NCBI GenBank assembly: GCA_019750135.1
Contig: JAIEOV010000029.1
Coordinates: 41,389 to 105,388 of the forward strand
Reading direction: 5' to 3'
Source of the DNA: Reyranella sp.
GTDB lineage: Bacteria > Pseudomonadota > Alphaproteobacteria > Reyranellales > Reyranellaceae
Length of the DNA stretch: 64,000 nt
Shown: positions 17,883 to 26,906 of the stretch, piece by piece
Layout: every line of letters starts with the position of its first letter
Numbering within the stretch: position 1 is the first letter of the stretch
Translations under genes and position numbers: made by a program
Notes under the pieces: generated by a model
Seen by the model: the letters and a program-made list of their open reading frames with translations, nothing else
What the model was told of the DNA's origin: nothing
The model's database searches: none

Positions 17883-19784
17883 ATGATGAAACGACGTCTT
17901 CTGACGCAGGCTCTGCTGATTGGCTGGGTCGGCGCACCGGCCTTTGCCGCCGATCCACTGCCCGCGATGCAGGAGACGCCGAGCCTGGTGGAGAAGGTGA
18001 AGTCGGGCGCGTTGCCGCCGGTCGACAAGCGCATTCCCCAGCAGCCCCTGGTGGTCACGCGGTTCGCCGGCGGCGACGGCCCGGGCAAGCCCGGCGGTCA
18101 GCTCAACATGCTGATCTCGGGTTCACGCGACACCCGTCTGATGACGGTCTACAGCTACACCCGCCTGATCGCCTACGACGACCAGTTCAAGCTGCACCCC
18201 GACATCCTCGAGAGCTTCGAGGTCAAGGAGGGTCGCGAGTTCACACTGAAGCTGCGCGCCGGCCATAAATGGTCGGATGGCCATCCCTTCACCACCGACG
18301 ACTTCCGCTTCTTCTGGGAGGACATCGCCAACAACAGCGAACTGTCGCCGTCCGGCCCGTCCGTCGAGCTCATGGTCGATGGCCAGCCGCCCAAGGTCGA
18401 GATCCTCGACGAGTTGACGATCCGCTACAGCTGGGACAAGCCCAACCCCTACTTCATCGAAAGCCAGGCGCGCGCCGCGCCGCTGTTCCTGTTCCGGCCG
18501 GCACACTACCTCAAGAAGCTCCACGGCAAGTACACGCCAGAGGAGGAGATCCTGAAGCTGTACAAGGGCAGCCGCTGGTCGAACATCTTCAAGCGCCAGG
18601 ACGTCATGTACGGCAACAGCAATGTCGACCTGCCCACGCTCAACCCATGGGTGCTCACGACCGTCCCCCCGGCCCAGCGATTCGTCTTCGCGCGCAATCC
18701 CTACTATCACCGCATCGACCAGAAGGGACAGCAACTCCCCTACATCGACGACGTGATCATGACCGTGGCGGCGACCAACCTGATCCCCGCCAAGGCGGGC
18801 CTCGGCGAGGCCGACCTGCAGCCGCGCTATCTGAATATGCGCGATTACACCTTCCTGCAGACGAGCGCCAAGACATCGGCCGTAACCGTTCGCTTGTGGG
18901 AGTCCGGATCTGGCTCACAGCTCGCGCTCTATCCCAACCTCACGGCGAGCGATGTCGAATGGCGCAAGCTGATGCGAGACGTCCGATTCCGCCGCGCGCT
19001 GTCTCTGGCGATCGATCGGCAGGAGCTCAACCAGGCCGTCTACCTGGGGTTGGCCAAGCCCTCCAACAACACGATCATGGAGCGCTCGAACCTGTTCAAG
19101 CCCGAGTACGCGACGAAGTGGGCCAAATACGATCCGAAACTCGCGAGCAAGCTCCTCGACGAGGTCGGCCTGGACAAGCGTGACTCCGACGGCATCCGCC
19201 TCCTGCCAGACGGTCGATCGGCAACCATCGTCGTCGAGCATGCGAGCGAGGAGACCGAGGACGCCGATGCCCTTCAGCTGATCAGCGAGTTTTGGAAGAA
19301 GGTCGGCATCAAGATGCTTACGAAGCCGCAAACCCGCGAGAACTTCCGCCTGAGGGCCTTTTCCGGCGACGCGATCATGACGGCCTTCGCTGGCGCCGTG
19401 ACGGCCGTGCCGACGGTCAACACCAGCCCGAAGGAGTTCGCGCCGACCATGCAGGGCGGCCTTCAGTGGTCGCGCTGGGGCATGTTCGTGGAATCCAAAG
19501 GCACGAAAGGCGAGAAGTGCGACATGCCGTCGGCCTGCAAGCTGTTGGACTACCTCAAGGACTGGGAGACCTCGGCCGATCCCGCGGTTCGCCGCAAGGC
19601 CTGGGACCAGATCCTCACCGCCAACGCCGACGAGGTCTTCTCTATCGGGACGGTGAACGGGATACGCCAACCCATCGTCGTCGGACCGAAGGTCCGCAAC
19701 GTGCCAAAGGAAGGTTACTTCGCCTGGGATCCAGGCGGATACATCGGGCTCTATCAGCCCGATACATTCTGGATAGGCCAGTAG
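17883..19784 (+). CDS. ABC transporter solute-binding protein, family 5 (orphan)
   Basis: Periplasmic binding protein of about 633 residues with a signal peptide (MMKRRLLTQALLIGWVGAPA, cut after AFA). Family 5 features are visible: LHPDILESFEVKEGREFTLKL in parts, LRAGHKWSDGHPFTTDDFRFFWEDI, and FRRALSLAIDRQELNQAVYLG. It is longer than most peptide-binding proteins, with a tryptophan-rich C-terminal segment. No permease or ATPase lies beside it, so it must work with a distant transporter or serve in sensing. The frame is open further upstream but only MMKRR gives a signal peptide. Confidence 0.8.
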   Translation: MMKRRLLTQALLIGWVGAPAFAADPLPAMQETPSLVEKVKSGALPPVDKRIPQQPLVVTRFAGGDGPGKPGGQLNMLISGSRDTRLMTVYSYTRLIAYDDQFKLHPDILESFEVKEGREFTLKLRAGHKWSDGHPFTTDDFRFFWEDIANNSELSPSGPSVELMVDGQPPKVEILDELTIRYSWDKPNPYFIESQARAAPLFLFRPAHYLKKLHGKYTPEEEILKLYKGSRWSNIFKRQDVMYGNSNVDLPTLNPWVLTTVPPAQRFVFARNPYYHRIDQKGQQLPYIDDVIMTVAATNLIPAKAGLGEADLQPRYLNMRDYTFLQTSAKTSAVTVRLWESGSGSQLALYPNLTASDVEWRKLMRDVRFRRALSLAIDRQELNQAVYLGLAKPSNNTIMERSNLFKPEYATKWAKYDPKLASKLLDEVGLDKRDSDGIRLLPDGRSATIVVEHASEETEDADALQLISEFWKKVGIKMLTKPQTRENFRLRAFSGDAIMTAFAGAVTAVPTVNTSPKEFAPTMQGGLQWSRWGMFVESKGTKGEKCDMPSACKLLDYLKDWETSADPAVRRKAWDQILTANADEVFSIGTVNGIRQPIVVGPKVRNVPKEGYFAWDPGGYIGLYQPDTFWIGQ

Positions 19785-19889
19785 AACGGACCTGCTGCTG
19801 TTTCAGAGCACTGGCGAAATGGAAGTTAGTGGCGCGATCGAGGCGACTCATGACCTGTTCGATAGTCCAACCATTTTGAGCGACCCGTA

Positions 19890-20858
19890 GTGCGCTACCG
19901 ATCCGCCGCTTGGCTGCTGGCGACCCACATTGCGCTGATCAGCGCACACGCTAGCGGGCAAGTGATCAATGGCGACACGCTCATACTGGCCGGGAAGCTC
20001 TATCGGCTCTGGGGCATCGACGCGCCGGAGAGCGAGCAACATTGCGCCGACGGATGGCCTGCAGGCGCCGTTGCGAAAGCGCGCCTTCAGACCTTGATGC
20101 AGAGTGGCGCTGTGCACTGCGAGGAACGAGAGCGCGACATCTATGGCCAAAGCATCGCCGCATGTACAGCGTCTGGCAGGGATCTGGGCGCGGCGCTCGT
20201 GCGCGAGGGCCTCGCTTGGCCGTCAAGGCAACACGACGAAGAGTACTTCGACCAGCAGGCGAGCGCGAAAGAGCAGCGGCTGGGAATCCACGGTCATCAA
20301 TGCACGCCACCTTGGATATGGCGCGCAGAACGGCGGCAGCAGGCCAGCCTGGGGAGAAACCGCGGACATGGATCATGCCATGCGGCGAAGGCGGAGGTCG
20401 GGGATATGGCGAATCAGATCGCTATCCTAGGCATGGTCGCCGCGCTTGGTCTTCCAGGCCTAGAGACACGCTCCCTGCCTTCAGCGGGGGCGGACGCCGG
20501 ACGGGCGGACGCATCTCCGCGAGTGCAGGAAGGCGGGCCAACTCGAGATGACGCGACTTCAACGGAGAGGTCTCCCGATGGACCGCCTGAATCTGCGACT
20601 GTCGCCGGTTCCGATCTGCCGGCTCCCCGGCTCCCAGTGCCGTTTTGGCGACAACCTCCACCACCGGCTTCCTCGCGAGCTCATCAGGAAGTGCCGGAGG
20701 ACACTGCAGAACACCAGTCGCCAGATGCACTCGATAAAGAAGACGCCAAAGCGGCCATCGAACGGGATGGCTACAAGAACGGGATGGCTACAACAAGGTC
20801 ATGGTCCTGGGCAAAGCCAGCAATGGAGCCTGGCACGCCAAGGCTTGCAGGGGCGTAG
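19890..20858 (+). CDS. Secreted SNase-like nuclease running into a broken PepSY-like gene
   Basis: The GTG at 19890 begins a signal peptide and an SNase (thermonuclease) domain of about 150 residues: VINGDTLILAGKLYRLWGIDAPE, then DLGAALVREGLAW and GIHGHQCTPPWIWR. The motif glutamate in DAPE and RDIYGQ are present, so a calcium-dependent nuclease is plausible. Instead of stopping after the conserved PPWIWR, as the paralogue at 22998 nearly does, the frame continues through a second start (ATG 20406 with GGAGG eight bases upstream). It then runs into a 17-base tandem duplication that throws it out of frame, giving a 322-residue chimera. The nuclease part is credible; the tail is not a natural C-terminus. 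Confidence 0.6.
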   Translation: MRYRSAAWLLATHIALISAHASGQVINGDTLILAGKLYRLWGIDAPESEQHCADGWPAGAVAKARLQTLMQSGAVHCEERERDIYGQSIAACTASGRDLGAALVREGLAWPSRQHDEEYFDQQASAKEQRLGIHGHQCTPPWIWRAERRQQASLGRNRGHGSCHAAKAEVGDMANQIAILGMVAALGLPGLETRSLPSAGADAGRADASPRVQEGGPTRDDATSTERSPDGPPESATVAGSDLPAPRLPVPFWRQPPPPASSRAHQEVPEDTAEHQSPDALDKEDAKAAIERDGYKNGMATTRSWSWAKPAMEPGTPRLAGA

Positions 20859-20908
20859 CCGAGGTATTTCTAACGGTCGACTCAGACGGCACCGTATCAA
20901 GCGAGTAG
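20406..20908 (+). pseudogene. Broken PepSY-like secreted protein gene
   Basis: ATG at 20406 has GGAGG at 20393-20397 and a hydrophobic N-terminus (ANQIAILGMVAALGLPGLE), then a Pro-rich linker. The C-terminal domain begins DAKAAIERDGY. With one copy of the 17-base repeat at 20761-20794 removed, the frame continues NKVMVLGKASNGAWHAKACR and then GVAEVFLTVDSDGTVSSE to a stop at 20906-20908. That tail resembles small periplasmic PepSY-type domains. As it stands, the last 40 or so residues are out of frame. The gene is in the same frame as the nuclease upstream. Confidence 0.6.
20761..20794 (+). repeat. 17-bp tandem duplication
   Basis: Two adjacent copies of AACGGGATGGCTACAA plus G (first) or C (second). 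Seventeen is not a multiple of three, so it frameshifts the gene; removal of one copy restores a sensible protein. Confidence 0.85.
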
Positions 20909-20968
20909 TACGTTGGACCGCACTTTGACGCCGGGCCTGGACACGTGCGCGGGTGACGGACGCGTTCC

Positions 20969-21934
20969 ATGAGCTTGCTTGACTGGACCTTCGCAGCTCG
21001 CCGACCGGGCCTTATGCGATCGGCGAAAGCCCTGTCAGGCCGGATCCTCCGGTCGAACCGTGGACTTGATCGCGTGCGACTGGATCTTCTGCTTCTGGTC
21101 CTGATCGCCGTCAGCAGCGCCGCTGTGGCGCAAAACCAGAAGCACCGTCCAGCGAGATCCGCCACACCATCTGGAGCAGTTCCGACCAAGCCGGCGCCAC
21201 CGCCCCCCAAGGCGTCTTCAAGATTTCCCCCGCCTGCCTTCAGGATCATCGTTGCGACCGAGGCCGGCTACCCGCCCTTCAACTACCTCGACCGCAAGGG
21301 ATTGCCGGCTGGGTTCGAGATGGAGCTGGCTCAGGAGGTCTGCCAGCGCATAAAGGCCGAGTGCGAGTTTGTGGCCGTGAAGTGGGACGAACTGGTCCCC
21401 GGCCTCTTGGACAAGAAGTTCGACGTGATCATGTCGTCCATGCAAATCACAAGTGAGCGGCGCCGGCGGATGGGCATGTCTCGCAGCTACTACCTTTCGC
21501 CCGGGGCGTTTATCGCCCGCAAGGGCGCACCTTTCGATGGTCCGCCCTCACTCCTGCAGAACAAACGGATCGGTATCCAGGTTGATTCGATGCATGCGGA
21601 CTGGGCTGACATGAGCTTTCGGCGGTCCGCTCAGCTGAGGCGCTACCGCACCGTTGCGGATGCGTTAGATGCATTGTCCAAAGACGAAGTTGATGCGGTG
21701 TTTGGCGACAAGGCCCAGCTTTGGCTGTGGAGCCAAACACCGGAAGGGATCTGCTGCGCCATCGTCGGTGATGATGTCAAACACAGGCAAACCTTGGGCG
21801 TTGGAGTCGCCGCCGGCCTCCGCAAGGAAGACGCCAAGTTGCGCGAGGCGCTGAACAACGCACTCGGCGAGATCATGAGTGACGGCACTTACAAGGAGCT
21901 CAACAGGACGTACTTTCCGTTTCCGCTGAAATAG
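20969..21934 (+). CDS. Amino-acid-type ABC transporter binding protein, family 3 (orphan)
   Basis: 321 residues. After an N-terminal hydrophobic segment (LDLLLLVLIAVSSAAVA) and a Pro/Lys-rich linker comes a family 3 binding domain: GYPPFNYLDRKGLPAGFEMELA, CDVI-type FDVIMSSMQITSERR, SYYLSPGAFIARKG, and a C-terminal LNNALGEIMSDGTYKELN. This is the fold of lysine/arginine/ornithine and cystine binding proteins. A later ATG (about 21014) would give a shorter leader. There is no permease nearby, so the partner is unknown; a fixed periplasmic linker or lipid anchor is possible. Confidence 0.78.
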   Translation: MSLLDWTFAARRPGLMRSAKALSGRILRSNRGLDRVRLDLLLLVLIAVSSAAVAQNQKHRPARSATPSGAVPTKPAPPPPKASSRFPPPAFRIIVATEAGYPPFNYLDRKGLPAGFEMELAQEVCQRIKAECEFVAVKWDELVPGLLDKKFDVIMSSMQITSERRRRMGMSRSYYLSPGAFIARKGAPFDGPPSLLQNKRIGIQVDSMHADWADMSFRRSAQLRRYRTVADALDALSKDEVDAVFGDKAQLWLWSQTPEGICCAIVGDDVKHRQTLGVGVAAGLRKEDAKLREALNNALGEIMSDGTYKELNRTYFPFPLK

Positions 21935-22110
21935 AGCGCAGCTTGCAAGAACCGGTGCGTAGGCGAGATCGAGCGCCAACAATTACCATCGCTTCTATTG
22001 AGCCTTGGCCGGATCTTCACGGGCGGATCAACGGACGCCCTCCCGTGACTGGAGACTGGGTAACTGTTGTGGCCGCCGCGCTTCGTCGCGCGGCGCCACG
22101 AAGCGCACAA

Positions 22111-22560
22111 TTACCAACCCCACAACAAACGTTTTGCTACCCAGCCCCGAAGCCCGTCACGTTGCAATCGGACCCACCCCCCGCTGTGCTCAAGGGTCTT
22201 CAGCACCTCGCCGTAGACCAACTTGGCCACGATGCGGCTGTTGACCGAGGGCCGGCTGCGCATATTGGCTCCTTTGACCTTTACGATGTGATAGGGCGTG
22301 CTGCGGGTAAGCGACCGATGAATCCAGCCCGTATCATTCTCGAAATCGATCACCTTAAGCCAAGCGCCCTGGTTCCGCAGAATCCTAAGGGGATAGCCTC
22401 GATCCAATATCCAATCTGGCGGGTACTTGGTTCCAGGTCCCGCACGCAGGTTCACTTCGTCCCCGGACACGCTGACCATCTCTTGCGCATGCGCATGCCA
22501 CCCGGTTAGCAAGAAGAGAGCCGGCAGGAGGCGGAGGATGCAATGGAAAGCACGGCTCAT
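22111..22560 (-). CDS. Secreted bacterial SH3 domain protein
   Basis: 149 residues with a signal peptide (AFHCILRLLPALFLLTGWHAHA). Two SH3b-like repeats follow: VSVSGDEVNLRAGPGTKYPP with GAWLKVIDFENDTGWIH, then KVKGANMRSRPSVNSRIVAK with GGWVRLQRDGLRGWVAKRLL. Such proteins bind cell wall or act as periplasmic scaffolds. The two-repeat form with an N-R-GPG-x-Y motif is common in alphaproteobacteria. It stands alone between a binding protein and a nuclease gene. Confidence 0.8.
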   Translation of the reverse strand: MSRAFHCILRLLPALFLLTGWHAHAQEMVSVSGDEVNLRAGPGTKYPPDWILDRGYPLRILRNQGAWLKVIDFENDTGWIHRSLTRSTPYHIVKVKGANMRSRPSVNSRIVAKLVYGEVLKTLEHSGGWVRLQRDGLRGWVAKRLLWGW

Positions 22561-22997
22561 TCTTCACCTCGTGGCGATGGTCAACAGGTCCGAGTACGAT
22601 CAGGCTGCCGATCACGCAGCCATCGCGGAATGTTTGAAGTACCGAAAAGCGCAAAGCCTGATCCCACGATAGAACAGCGACTACCCTCAGGCTATTGGCT
22701 CTGAGTTGCGCCAATGTCCCGGAGCCCAATGTCAGAGCGGACGAGACTGTTGCGGTCTGGTCATCTGCCGTCAGTGCGAACTTCGACAGTGGCGAAGCCC
22801 CCGGCGGCATGGCTCGAGTACGTCTGATATCACCGGATTCGGAGATCCAACCGCAGCATCATCAAAGAGCAGCGATGGGACTGGTCTGGCCCCGAACTCC
22901 CTGGCCGCATATGACATCTAAATCTCGTTTCCAAATGACGGACGAAGGTGCCTGAGTCTGTCCGAAGCGCACTGCATGAGTCCGCTGTCGGAAGCAA
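22561..22997. other. 437-base stretch with no supportable gene
   Basis: Short frames are open on the plus strand (for example 22695-22955) but lack start sites and recognisable sequence. Base composition is visibly less GC-rich than the core genes. Nothing else was found in it. Confidence 0.5.
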
Positions 22998-23456
22998 TCA
23001 GTCAGAAAGCTTGATCTGCGATCGCCATGCCCACGGCGGCAGACATTTGTGCCGGTGCACGCCTCGATTTGCTCTGGCTGCCGCTGCCTCCTGGGTTATG
23101 TATCGAGCCGAATGTGGAACGAAGGCGTAAGCCATGCCGCCTGTCACCATCGCCGCGCCGACATCGACGCCGTCCGCCCGGCAGATCGCTTCCGCTTCGT
23201 TCCTTTGCGCCAGGCCAAGCGGCATGCAGGTGACTGTCTTTCCTCCGATCAGCTGGTCGAGGTACGCTTCGGCCTCATATGCTGCCGGCCAACCGTCCGG
23301 ACAGACTTGTCCGTCGTCTGGCGCGTCTATCCCGTAAAGTCGATACATCCTGCCATTCAGCTCGATAGAATCGCCATCGACGACCGTTTGAGCAACGGCA
23401 GGCAACGCCACGCAATGTGCTGCAATGGCCAAAGCCACCAGGTTCAGGGGACGCAT
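22998..23456 (-). CDS. Secreted SNase-like nuclease paralogue, possibly weakened site
   Basis: 152 residues with a signal peptide (LVALAIAAHCVALPAVAQ) and an SNase domain: VVDGDSIELNGRMYRLYGID, then PDGWPA, DVGAAMVTGGMAYAF and GVHRHKCLPPWAWR. It is clearly related to the nuclease at 19890 but points the other way. Two motif differences stand out: the conserved DAPE is DAPD, and the RDxYGR segment is replaced by GLAQRNEAEAIC. If these correspond to the catalytic glutamate and arginine, activity should be low. The start is taken at MRPLNL; an ATG pair just upstream is possible. Confidence 0.75.
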   Translation of the reverse strand: MRPLNLVALAIAAHCVALPAVAQTVVDGDSIELNGRMYRLYGIDAPDDGQVCPDGWPAAYEAEAYLDQLIGGKTVTCMPLGLAQRNEAEAICRADGVDVGAAMVTGGMAYAFVPHSARYITQEAAAARANRGVHRHKCLPPWAWRSQIKLSD

Positions 23457-23529
23457 CATGGCAAGCAGCACTCCTGTGCTTTGATCAAGTCCGACTATGC
23501 CTATCGAAGCGATGCCTTGCGACAGCCTT

Positions 23530-23757
23530 CTAACCGGTCAAGCGATGCAGAACATCGTTTGACGGCTCCGACCGCGTAGCCTCCCTCCGCCCATGACCGT
23601 CGGAAGCGCTCGCCGAATCGATGTCGGGCGAGACATCCGGGCTGCGCCTCTCATTCTGTTTTCGATCAGCAATGCGCGCGCCCCCCCAGAGCACCACTGC
23701 GAAGATCAAGAATCCACCGAATGCGATGGACAACAGCAAAAAATCATCCGCGGTCAT
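23530..23757 (-). CDS. Small single-pass membrane protein
   Basis: 75 residues starting MTADDFLLLSIAFGGFLIFAVVLWG, which is one transmembrane helix. It is followed by a basic/charged tail (ARIADRKQNERR) rich in Asp, Ser and Arg, probably cytoplasmic. No family recognised. An in-frame ATG at 23787 exists but the shorter start places the helix at the N-terminus as usual. Confidence 0.45.
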   Translation of the reverse strand: MTADDFLLLSIAFGGFLIFAVVLWGGARIADRKQNERRSPDVSPDIDSASASDGHGRREATRSEPSNDVLHRLTG

Positions 23758-24019
23758 TACCTGTTCCCCGATGTGATTGAGGTGCACAAGGGCGAATTAC
23801 CGTGATTGCAAACAAAGTTCGCCGATCGCTACTGATGCTTCATGGCAATCTGAGCTTGGAATAGCGGCCTCCGACGTGCCGGACGCCGCCTGACCAACCT
23901 TCCGCGATTCCCGTCTTTTGCGGGTGCCCCCGGAAGCCTCCCTGGCCAGAGACAGGGTTACCATCGATGCATGGCCTGTTGCCAGTCTGAAGGCTGGAAC
24001 CGATCAAAAATCGCTCGCC

Positions 24020-24491
24020 ACACGGCGGTCCAGCGCTTCGTACCCGTCGACCTTTCCCCGCGGCCAGTTCCACCGGGGAGATGGCCGCCGAACCGTAGTT
24101 ACGGAACGCCATGCGCGCGTCGGCCATGATGAACTCCATCACAGCCAATCGGTCGGATACCGGAAACGCAGGGTTCAGGCTGACGGCGACGACGGCGCTG
24201 CTGCGCTCGAGCGCCGCCGGTGGGCCGAGAACCCGGCCGTTCCGGGCTGGTTTCAAGCCGCGGCCGCCGATCAACAGCTGATCGCGCGCCGTCGTGCGGG
24301 AAAGGTCGCGACAGCCCGTCGGCAAGAAAGCGCTCGACCTCGCGATCGGCCGGGGTCACCACGTCCAGGTGACCCTTGTGGTCGATCGGATCGCGGGCGA
24401 GTTGGCGCGACCGCTCCTAAGTCAAGTTGCCGGCCTTCCGCATCAGTTGCTCGAGCGCAGCGCAAGATTGGGAGACGTCGTTGGTGGGCAT
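24020..24491 (-). pseudogene. Inositol monophosphatase family pseudogene
   Basis: From ATG 24491 the frame reads MPTNDVSQSCAALEQLMRKA, then an in-frame TAG at 24417-24419. Reading through it gives HKGHLDVVTPADREVERFLA and FPHDG, the N-terminal part of an IMPase. The central metal motifs are missing. A second frame resumes as RDQLLIGGRGLKPARNGR and later FRNYGSAAISPVELAAGK. One more base shift then gives VDGYEAL, matching the C-terminal RNxGSAA and VDGY motifs. A stop, an internal deletion and a frameshift together show a dead gene. It follows the MmgE/PrpD gene. Confidence 0.7.
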
Positions 24492-24511
24492 GTTGAGACC
24501 TCGGCTGGGGC

Positions 24512-25864
24512 TCATGATCGGGCATGCCGCCGCAACGGCTCGATCAGTTCCCCCATCGTCTCCCATGCTTCGCAGCGATCCACCGCCGCTTCGATCGCAT
24601 CCATCCCCGCCGGTGTCAGATGCCCCGCCGCCAGTTCGCGGAACTTCGCGCGGACCTGCGGCTCGTAGTCCGGCTTCAGCGTGTCGCGAACGGAATTCTC
24701 CCGCGCCGCCGTGGCGCTGCGGCCGTCCTTCAGGGTCAGGGTGACGCGCGCGGGCCGCAGCGTCGGCGTGCTGCGCGCGGTCATCGCCGGATCGGCCGCG
24801 ATCTTCACCAGCGGCCGGAGCCGCGCGATGACCGGATCCGTTAGCGCGCTGTCGTCTATGTCCGCGAAGCCCAGTCCGCCGCGCGCGACCAGCACCGCCG
24901 CGGCATGCGGCAGCGAGTATTTCGACGCGAAGTAATTCGGCGGCGCCGGATTGCGCATGAGGGAGGCGAAGTCGAAGGTCTGCACGTCGATCGACGCGAC
25001 CTCCTCCGGCCTCGGCTTCAGCACGGCGAGCGCCTCCGCCAGGCTGTCGAGCGCGGAATGGATCGGATTGCAGCAGGCGTAGAAGCGGAAATAGTTCTCC
25101 GTGATCTCCCAGCTTTGGCCCATGTCGTCGGTCAGCTTCGCCGGGTCGAAGCCCGCACTCGCCATCAAGCCGGGCGCCTCCTCGATCGCGTCGTCCAGCG
25201 CGGCGTAGCCGGCGATCGCCATCTCCGGCGCCAATGTCGCGGCCACCGCCCCCAGGCCGGCCGGCAGGTTCAGCGTCGTGCCGCCCTGGACGGTGTTGCC
25301 GTAGCTCGCCGTCATCAACATGCTGGTGGCGATGCGCATCGCGAGGCTGATACCGGCGCCATCCAGCCCATGGAGCCGTGCACCGGCCGCGGCCGCGCCG
25401 AGCAGCGAGAGCTGCCCGTTGGGATGCGAGACGACGCGCTGCACGTAGCCGCGGTTCAGCCGCCCTGCCGCTTCGTAGCCCAGGACGAACGCGCCCAGCA
25501 TGGCGCGCCCGCCGAGGCCGCGCTGCTCGGCGATGGCCAGCACCCCCGGCAGGATGTGCGGCGCCGGCTGCAGGCCGCGCACGCCCTCGCACAGTTCCAC
25601 CGACCGCGCGGCGATGCCGTTGAGCAGCGCCGCGGTGCGAATGTCGGCCTGCGGCAGTCCAGACGTGACGACGGTGGCGCCGCGACCGGCGCCGTGCAGC
25701 AGCCCTTTGGTCAATCCGATCACCTCGGGCCGCGCGGCGCCGGCCAGGGTCACGCCGACCGTGTCCAGCAGCACGAGCTTGGCGCGGCGGTGCACGGCCT
25801 CGGGCATGTCGTCCCACTCGGTGCGCGCGATGAACTGCGCGAGCTTCTCGATCTGTTCGCCCAC
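24512..25864 (-). CDS. MmgE/PrpD family protein
   Basis: 450 residues from GTG 25864, the usual length for the family that includes 2-methylcitrate dehydratase. Typical features: an N-terminal helical domain with DTVGVTLAGAARPEVIG, an AALLNGIAARSVELCEG segment where active family members keep a catalytic cluster, and FASKYSLPHAAAVLVA in the second domain. The true substrate cannot be read from sequence. It starts 11 bases after a TctC-type binding protein, so a carboxylic acid taken up by that system may be its substrate. Confidence 0.8.
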   Translation of the reverse strand: MGEQIEKLAQFIARTEWDDMPEAVHRRAKLVLLDTVGVTLAGAARPEVIGLTKGLLHGAGRGATVVTSGLPQADIRTAALLNGIAARSVELCEGVRGLQPAPHILPGVLAIAEQRGLGGRAMLGAFVLGYEAAGRLNRGYVQRVVSHPNGQLSLLGAAAAGARLHGLDGAGISLAMRIATSMLMTASYGNTVQGGTTLNLPAGLGAVAATLAPEMAIAGYAALDDAIEEAPGLMASAGFDPAKLTDDMGQSWEITENYFRFYACCNPIHSALDSLAEALAVLKPRPEEVASIDVQTFDFASLMRNPAPPNYFASKYSLPHAAAVLVARGGLGFADIDDSALTDPVIARLRPLVKIAADPAMTARSTPTLRPARVTLTLKDGRSATAARENSVRDTLKPDYEPQVRAKFRELAAGHLTPAGMDAIEAAVDRCEAWETMGELIEPLRRHARS

Positions 25865-25875
25865 GGTCAGGCCTT

Positions 25876-26865
25876 TCAGCTGGGTTTGAGGTTCAGTTTC
25901 GCGACGATCGGCGTCCACCGCGCGATCTCCGACTTCAGCAGCGTCTCGGCCGCGGCCGGCGAGGCGTCGGGCCAGGTCTCGAAGCCCGCCTTCGCGAGAC
26001 GCTCGCGCACGGCCGGATCGGCCACCGCTCGCGCCGCGGCGGCGCGCAGCGCTGCCAGCGCCGGCTCGGGTGTGCCGGGACGGACGAAGATCATGGTCCA
26101 GGCGGCGTTGTCGTAGTCCGGTACGCCCGCCTCCTGCAGCCCCGGCAGGCCGGGCAACAGGGTGGAGCCGCCGGCGATCGTCACCGCGAGCGCGCGCAGC
26201 TTGCCCTGGCGGACCAGCGGCATCAGCAGGCTCGGGCTGTCGATGCTGAAGTCGAGCCGCCCCTCGCCCAGATCCTGCGCCGAGGCGGCGGCGGCGCGGT
26301 AGGGAACGATGGTGAAGTCCACGCCGGCGCGCAGGCGAAACAGCTCGGCCGCCATGTAGTTGACCGCCCCCGGCGCGGCGGTACCGCAATTGGCCGCCGC
26401 GCCGCGCTGGCGCAGCCAGGCGACGAACTCCGGCACGGTCTGCGCCGGCACCGAACTATGCACGGCGAGCACGAAGGGCTGGCGCGAGACGAGCGCGACG
26501 GCCACGAAATCCGCCGCCGGGTCATAGGCGAACTGCGGATAGATCAGCTTCATCAGCGCGTGGTTGTTGGTGGGGACATAGATCGTCTGTCCGTCCGGCG
26601 GCGTCTGCTGGAAGGCGTTGGCGCCGAGCGTGCTGCCGGCGCCCGCGATGTTCTCCGCGACGATCGGACGCCCCAGCAGCGGCGACATGGCATCCGCCAT
26701 GATGCGGGCCACGATGTCGGACGCGCCGGCGGCCGCGACGGGCACGATCATGCGGATCGGCCGGTCGCCGAACAGCGACTGCGCCCGCCCTGCGAACGGC
26801 GCAACGAATGGCGCGGCGAACGGCGCGGCAAGGAGTGGTACGGCAAGCAGGCGACGACGGCGCAT
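25876..26865 (-). CDS. Bug/TctC-type tripartite tricarboxylate binding protein
   Basis: 329 residues from ATG 26865 (MRRRRLLAVPLLAAPFAAPF). The signal peptide has an odd near-repeat, APFAAPFVAPFAG. Mature sequence shows the Bug family pattern: DRPIRMIVPVAAAGASDIVAR, NIAGAGSTLGAN, YVPTNNHALMK and a C-terminal EPALAALRAAAARAV. No TctA/TctB membrane partners lie beside it. It is followed by the MmgE/PrpD gene, and a 15-pair terminator-like hairpin stands in its leader. Confidence 0.82.
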   Translation of the reverse strand: MRRRRLLAVPLLAAPFAAPFVAPFAGRAQSLFGDRPIRMIVPVAAAGASDIVARIMADAMSPLLGRPIVAENIAGAGSTLGANAFQQTPPDGQTIYVPTNNHALMKLIYPQFAYDPAADFVAVALVSRQPFVLAVHSSVPAQTVPEFVAWLRQRGAAANCGTAAPGAVNYMAAELFRLRAGVDFTIVPYRAAAASAQDLGEGRLDFSIDSPSLLMPLVRQGKLRALAVTIAGGSTLLPGLPGLQEAGVPDYDNAAWTMIFVRPGTPEPALAALRAAAARAVADPAVRERLAKAGFETWPDASPAAAETLLKSEIARWTPIVAKLNLKPS

Positions 26866-26906
26866 GGTGCGGGTCCTGGGTGGTTCAGCGATGCGACAAT
26901 GCAAGC

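Noticed and set aside
22695..22955. Short plus-strand frames in the gap between SH3 and nuclease genes
   Set aside because: No start site or family resemblance; both frames look like noise.
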